DNA from: Lophium mytilinum
Lineage: Eukaryota; Ascomycota; Dothideomycetes; Mytilinidiales; Mytilinidiaceae
NCBI GenBank assembly: GCA_010093605.1
Contig: MU004195.1
Span: forward strand, 1,073,736 to 1,137,735
DNA: 64,000 nt
Direction: 5' to 3'
Shown here: positions 62,215 to 64,000 of the stretch, one piece after another
How positions within the stretch are numbered: the stretch's first letter is position 1
How the letters are laid out: every line of letters starts with the position of its first letter
The notes under the pieces: model-generated
Told to the model about the DNA's origin: nothing
The model's input: the letters and a program-made list of their open reading frames with translations, nothing else
Database searches by the model: none
Program-made: the position numbers and the translations under genes

Positions 62215-63490
62215 GATCGCAGGTTTGCAGACTTCTGGAAATCCGAAGAAGTTGACCCAAAATCTCGGGGTGAGGAGGATGATCAGGTTTAAGTACCTGC
62301 ATCATAGCCCGGCTTAGAGCCATAGATTGCATGCTACGTACCTGGAAGGCAGAACCAAAATTCCAGGATCGCGGTGGCTTCCGGCAGCATTGTGCAAATA
62401 CTGTGCCTAGGTGGGGTTATCAAGCCCGCGCAATACCAAGCCGGTGAAGCAACTCTCAATGCGGGAGGAGAGATGGATTAGATATCCTCTTCACGCGGTC
62501 AAGAGATGCCCAGCACGCCTCCCGCTCATCGATGGCGAGTCCGCTGGGAAGAAGTTCGCGGTGTTTGGTGGGAGGGAGCAATGCCCAGGCCCCGCGAACT
62601 GCAAATAGAAGGACCCAAGCCTCGCCCAAGACTTCCGCCGAGGAACTTTGATATCGGACGCCGGGGTAGGATTGTATAAAGAACCTTGGCAGAAAGAGGG
62701 GTCGAAGGGGTTCGCCTCGTGATCACCTTGATACCTACCTATTTGAACGTCCGCGCTTCCGGTCTAGAAGCAGGCTTCGGAACTCATTATCGAGGTAGGG
62801 AGATTACGCAACGTCACGCCATTCAGAGCACGAGATTGCAGTGCTGTGCTAGGTTATTGTATTATCAAGTTCGCTTCTGTAGGGGAGCTTGATAGGACAT
62901 TGATGACAGTTCGCACGCGATGTGAAAGATAAAGGATCATAGTAGAATGGAACGGCGACAGCTTAACAGTTTCCGCAAGGAAGTGAATGCGTAGCACAAA
63001 CCAGGGTAGTTCAACAGCGGCATATCAGTCCAGAGCAGTGCCGTAAATGTATTTTTATTCATTGGGAGCTACCATGGTAGAGGTTGTGGCTGTGTGGAGC
63101 CATGAGGGCCTCGGTCTAGATGAGAAGCGGTTAATGAACTCAAGGAGCCCGCGAGTCTGAGCGGAGTGGAAACCGGGATCGATCGGCTCTGCCAAGCCTA
63201 GCTGACTAAGACTACGTAGTACCATGTCTATCGTCACTTCGTCTCTCTGCCGTTCCGCTATCGCCATCATCCAACGCTTGCAGAAAGACGAGATCGCATT
63301 TTAGCGACTTGAATAGCTCTACGGAAGGAAACGCTGGTGTTACTAGATGATCCACGATGGTTAGGATGCAGGACCTTCGACGCAAGAGCAGGTTTTCTCA
63401 ATATTATTTCTACGATGATACATCACAATTTTGGACACACGGGTAAATCACTGGGTCGACCCCAGGTTTAATCACCTGGCACAACTGTCA
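62215..63490. other. intergenic, no supported gene
   Basis: About 1.3 kb. A minus frame at 63055-63270 (MMAIAERQRDEVTIDMVLRSL) looks protein-like for about 50 residues but has no partner exons or family and is not called. Confidence 0.4.
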
Positions 63491-63625
63491 GGAGTACCGC
63501 AGCTAGATGTGGCATTTCAAAAGGTAGTCTGACTTCAGCCATGTTGACGTTGAAGTCGTACCTAGAGTTAGCAAAAGCCTATCGGGGTACACCGGGAAGT
63601 CGCGCAAAGAGCGCCCAATCCTATT
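63491..63625 (+). repeat. dispersed MITE-like repeat, copy 3
   Basis: Aligns with copy 1 from GGAGTACCGCAGCTAG (copy 1 GGGGTGCCCCAGCTAG), through the identical 15-mer CAAAAGGTAGTCTGA at 63518, to GGGGTACACCGGGAAGTCGC and GCGCCCAAT. It is more mutated at the terminal repeats than copies 1 and 2. Confidence 0.65.
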
Positions 63626-64000
63626 CCCTAGTATTGTGGCAAAAGCTTCAGCTCGTCATTTCACAGTCAAACAGAGCGGAATGACGAAAAAGAATAATGG
63701 TACGTTGCTACCGCACGCGGTTGCCTCAGCGTCAAGAGAGCAGAGCCAGGGAGCTGCGAAGAAGGAACTTTGGGTCCATGTTTAGCGATCCACGGGTGTG
63801 AATCGTTCTTGCTGATTGTTCCGCAGCTGCACCCCTAGACTTGAAGGAAAGGGCGCCTTGTCCCAAGTATTTATTCGCGTTGCTGCCCTCCTTCTTGCAA
63901 ACTATACACATCCAACTCAACATTCCATTCGTGCTTCTTAATACGTGCTATTGAAACCATCCTCCACATACTTTACCAACACGCAGCTCTATTCTTTTCC
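63626..64000. other. right edge, no supported gene
   Basis: 375 bp to the window end. The plus strand reads CT/CA-rich near 63880-64000 (CCAACTCAACATTCC, CACATACTTTACCAACACGC), like the leader of a gene beginning beyond the window. This is only a hint. Confidence 0.3.

Noticed and set aside
63055-63270. 71-codon minus-strand frame with protein-like text
   Set aside because: No flanking exons in phase and no family; too short to support alone.

Overview
The window is nuclear DNA from a filamentous ascomycete fungus, probably a Dothideomycete. The evidence is: short GT-AG introns (about 45-90 nt) with CTAAC/CTGAC-like branch sites; single-gene transcription units on both strands; a fungal Zn2Cys6 regulator with its typical middle-homology domain; an Ayg1-type melanin-pathway hydrolase; small secreted proteins; F-box/ankyrin proteins; and fungal-type orthologues of EDE1, CSE1 and TSC2. 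The class-level assignment is an inference from protein resemblance and no search was run. I re-derived exon structures by hand by matching splice sites to reading frames, and exon coordinates are given in each entry.

Left part (1-30 kb). A cut-off minus-strand gene lies at the edge. It is followed by an NAD(P)-dependent epimerase, a DUF2358/C6orf136-like mitochondrial protein, and the large endocytic scaffold EDE1 (three EH domains, coiled coil, UBA). An accessory-looking block follows: a short F-box-like protein, an F-box/ankyrin protein, a Zn2Cys6 transcription factor facing an amidohydrolase across a promoter with four TGTCGG repeats, a second F-box/ankyrin paralogue, and a Tda3-like FAD oxidoreductase. 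Then come a WW-domain protein with a prion-like tail, a six-cysteine secreted protein, a disordered protein, an Ayg1-like hydrolase and another small secreted protein.

Middle (30-51 kb). This holds a CorA-like membrane protein whose GMN motif reads GMG, a long amidase-signature enzyme, a short beta-carbonic-anhydrase-like protein whose Asp-Arg dyad has lost its Arg, and an MDR reductase of the PTGR type. It also holds an MGC-start (lipidation-type) Gly-rich protein, a SnoaL/NTF2-like protein, a sulfotransferase-like protein with a membrane segment and long basic tail, a SET-domain protein with a signal-peptide-like start, and two divergently transcribed F-box-like genes.

Right part (51-64 kb). 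Conserved housekeeping genes: the importin-alpha exporter CSE1 and the Rheb-GAP tuberin TSC2 share a 589-bp bidirectional promoter, followed by an M28 aminopeptidase. The last 1.8 kb has no convincing gene.

Dispersed structure not explained by genes: three diverged copies of a roughly 135-bp MITE-like repeat (one inside an intron of an F-box gene), an 11-base TACCTCAGACA motif found four times, and a 133-bp tandem duplication whose best-aligned part differs mainly by transitions, as expected from old RIP. I found no rRNA, tRNA, CRISPR, polyketide synthase or intact transposase gene.
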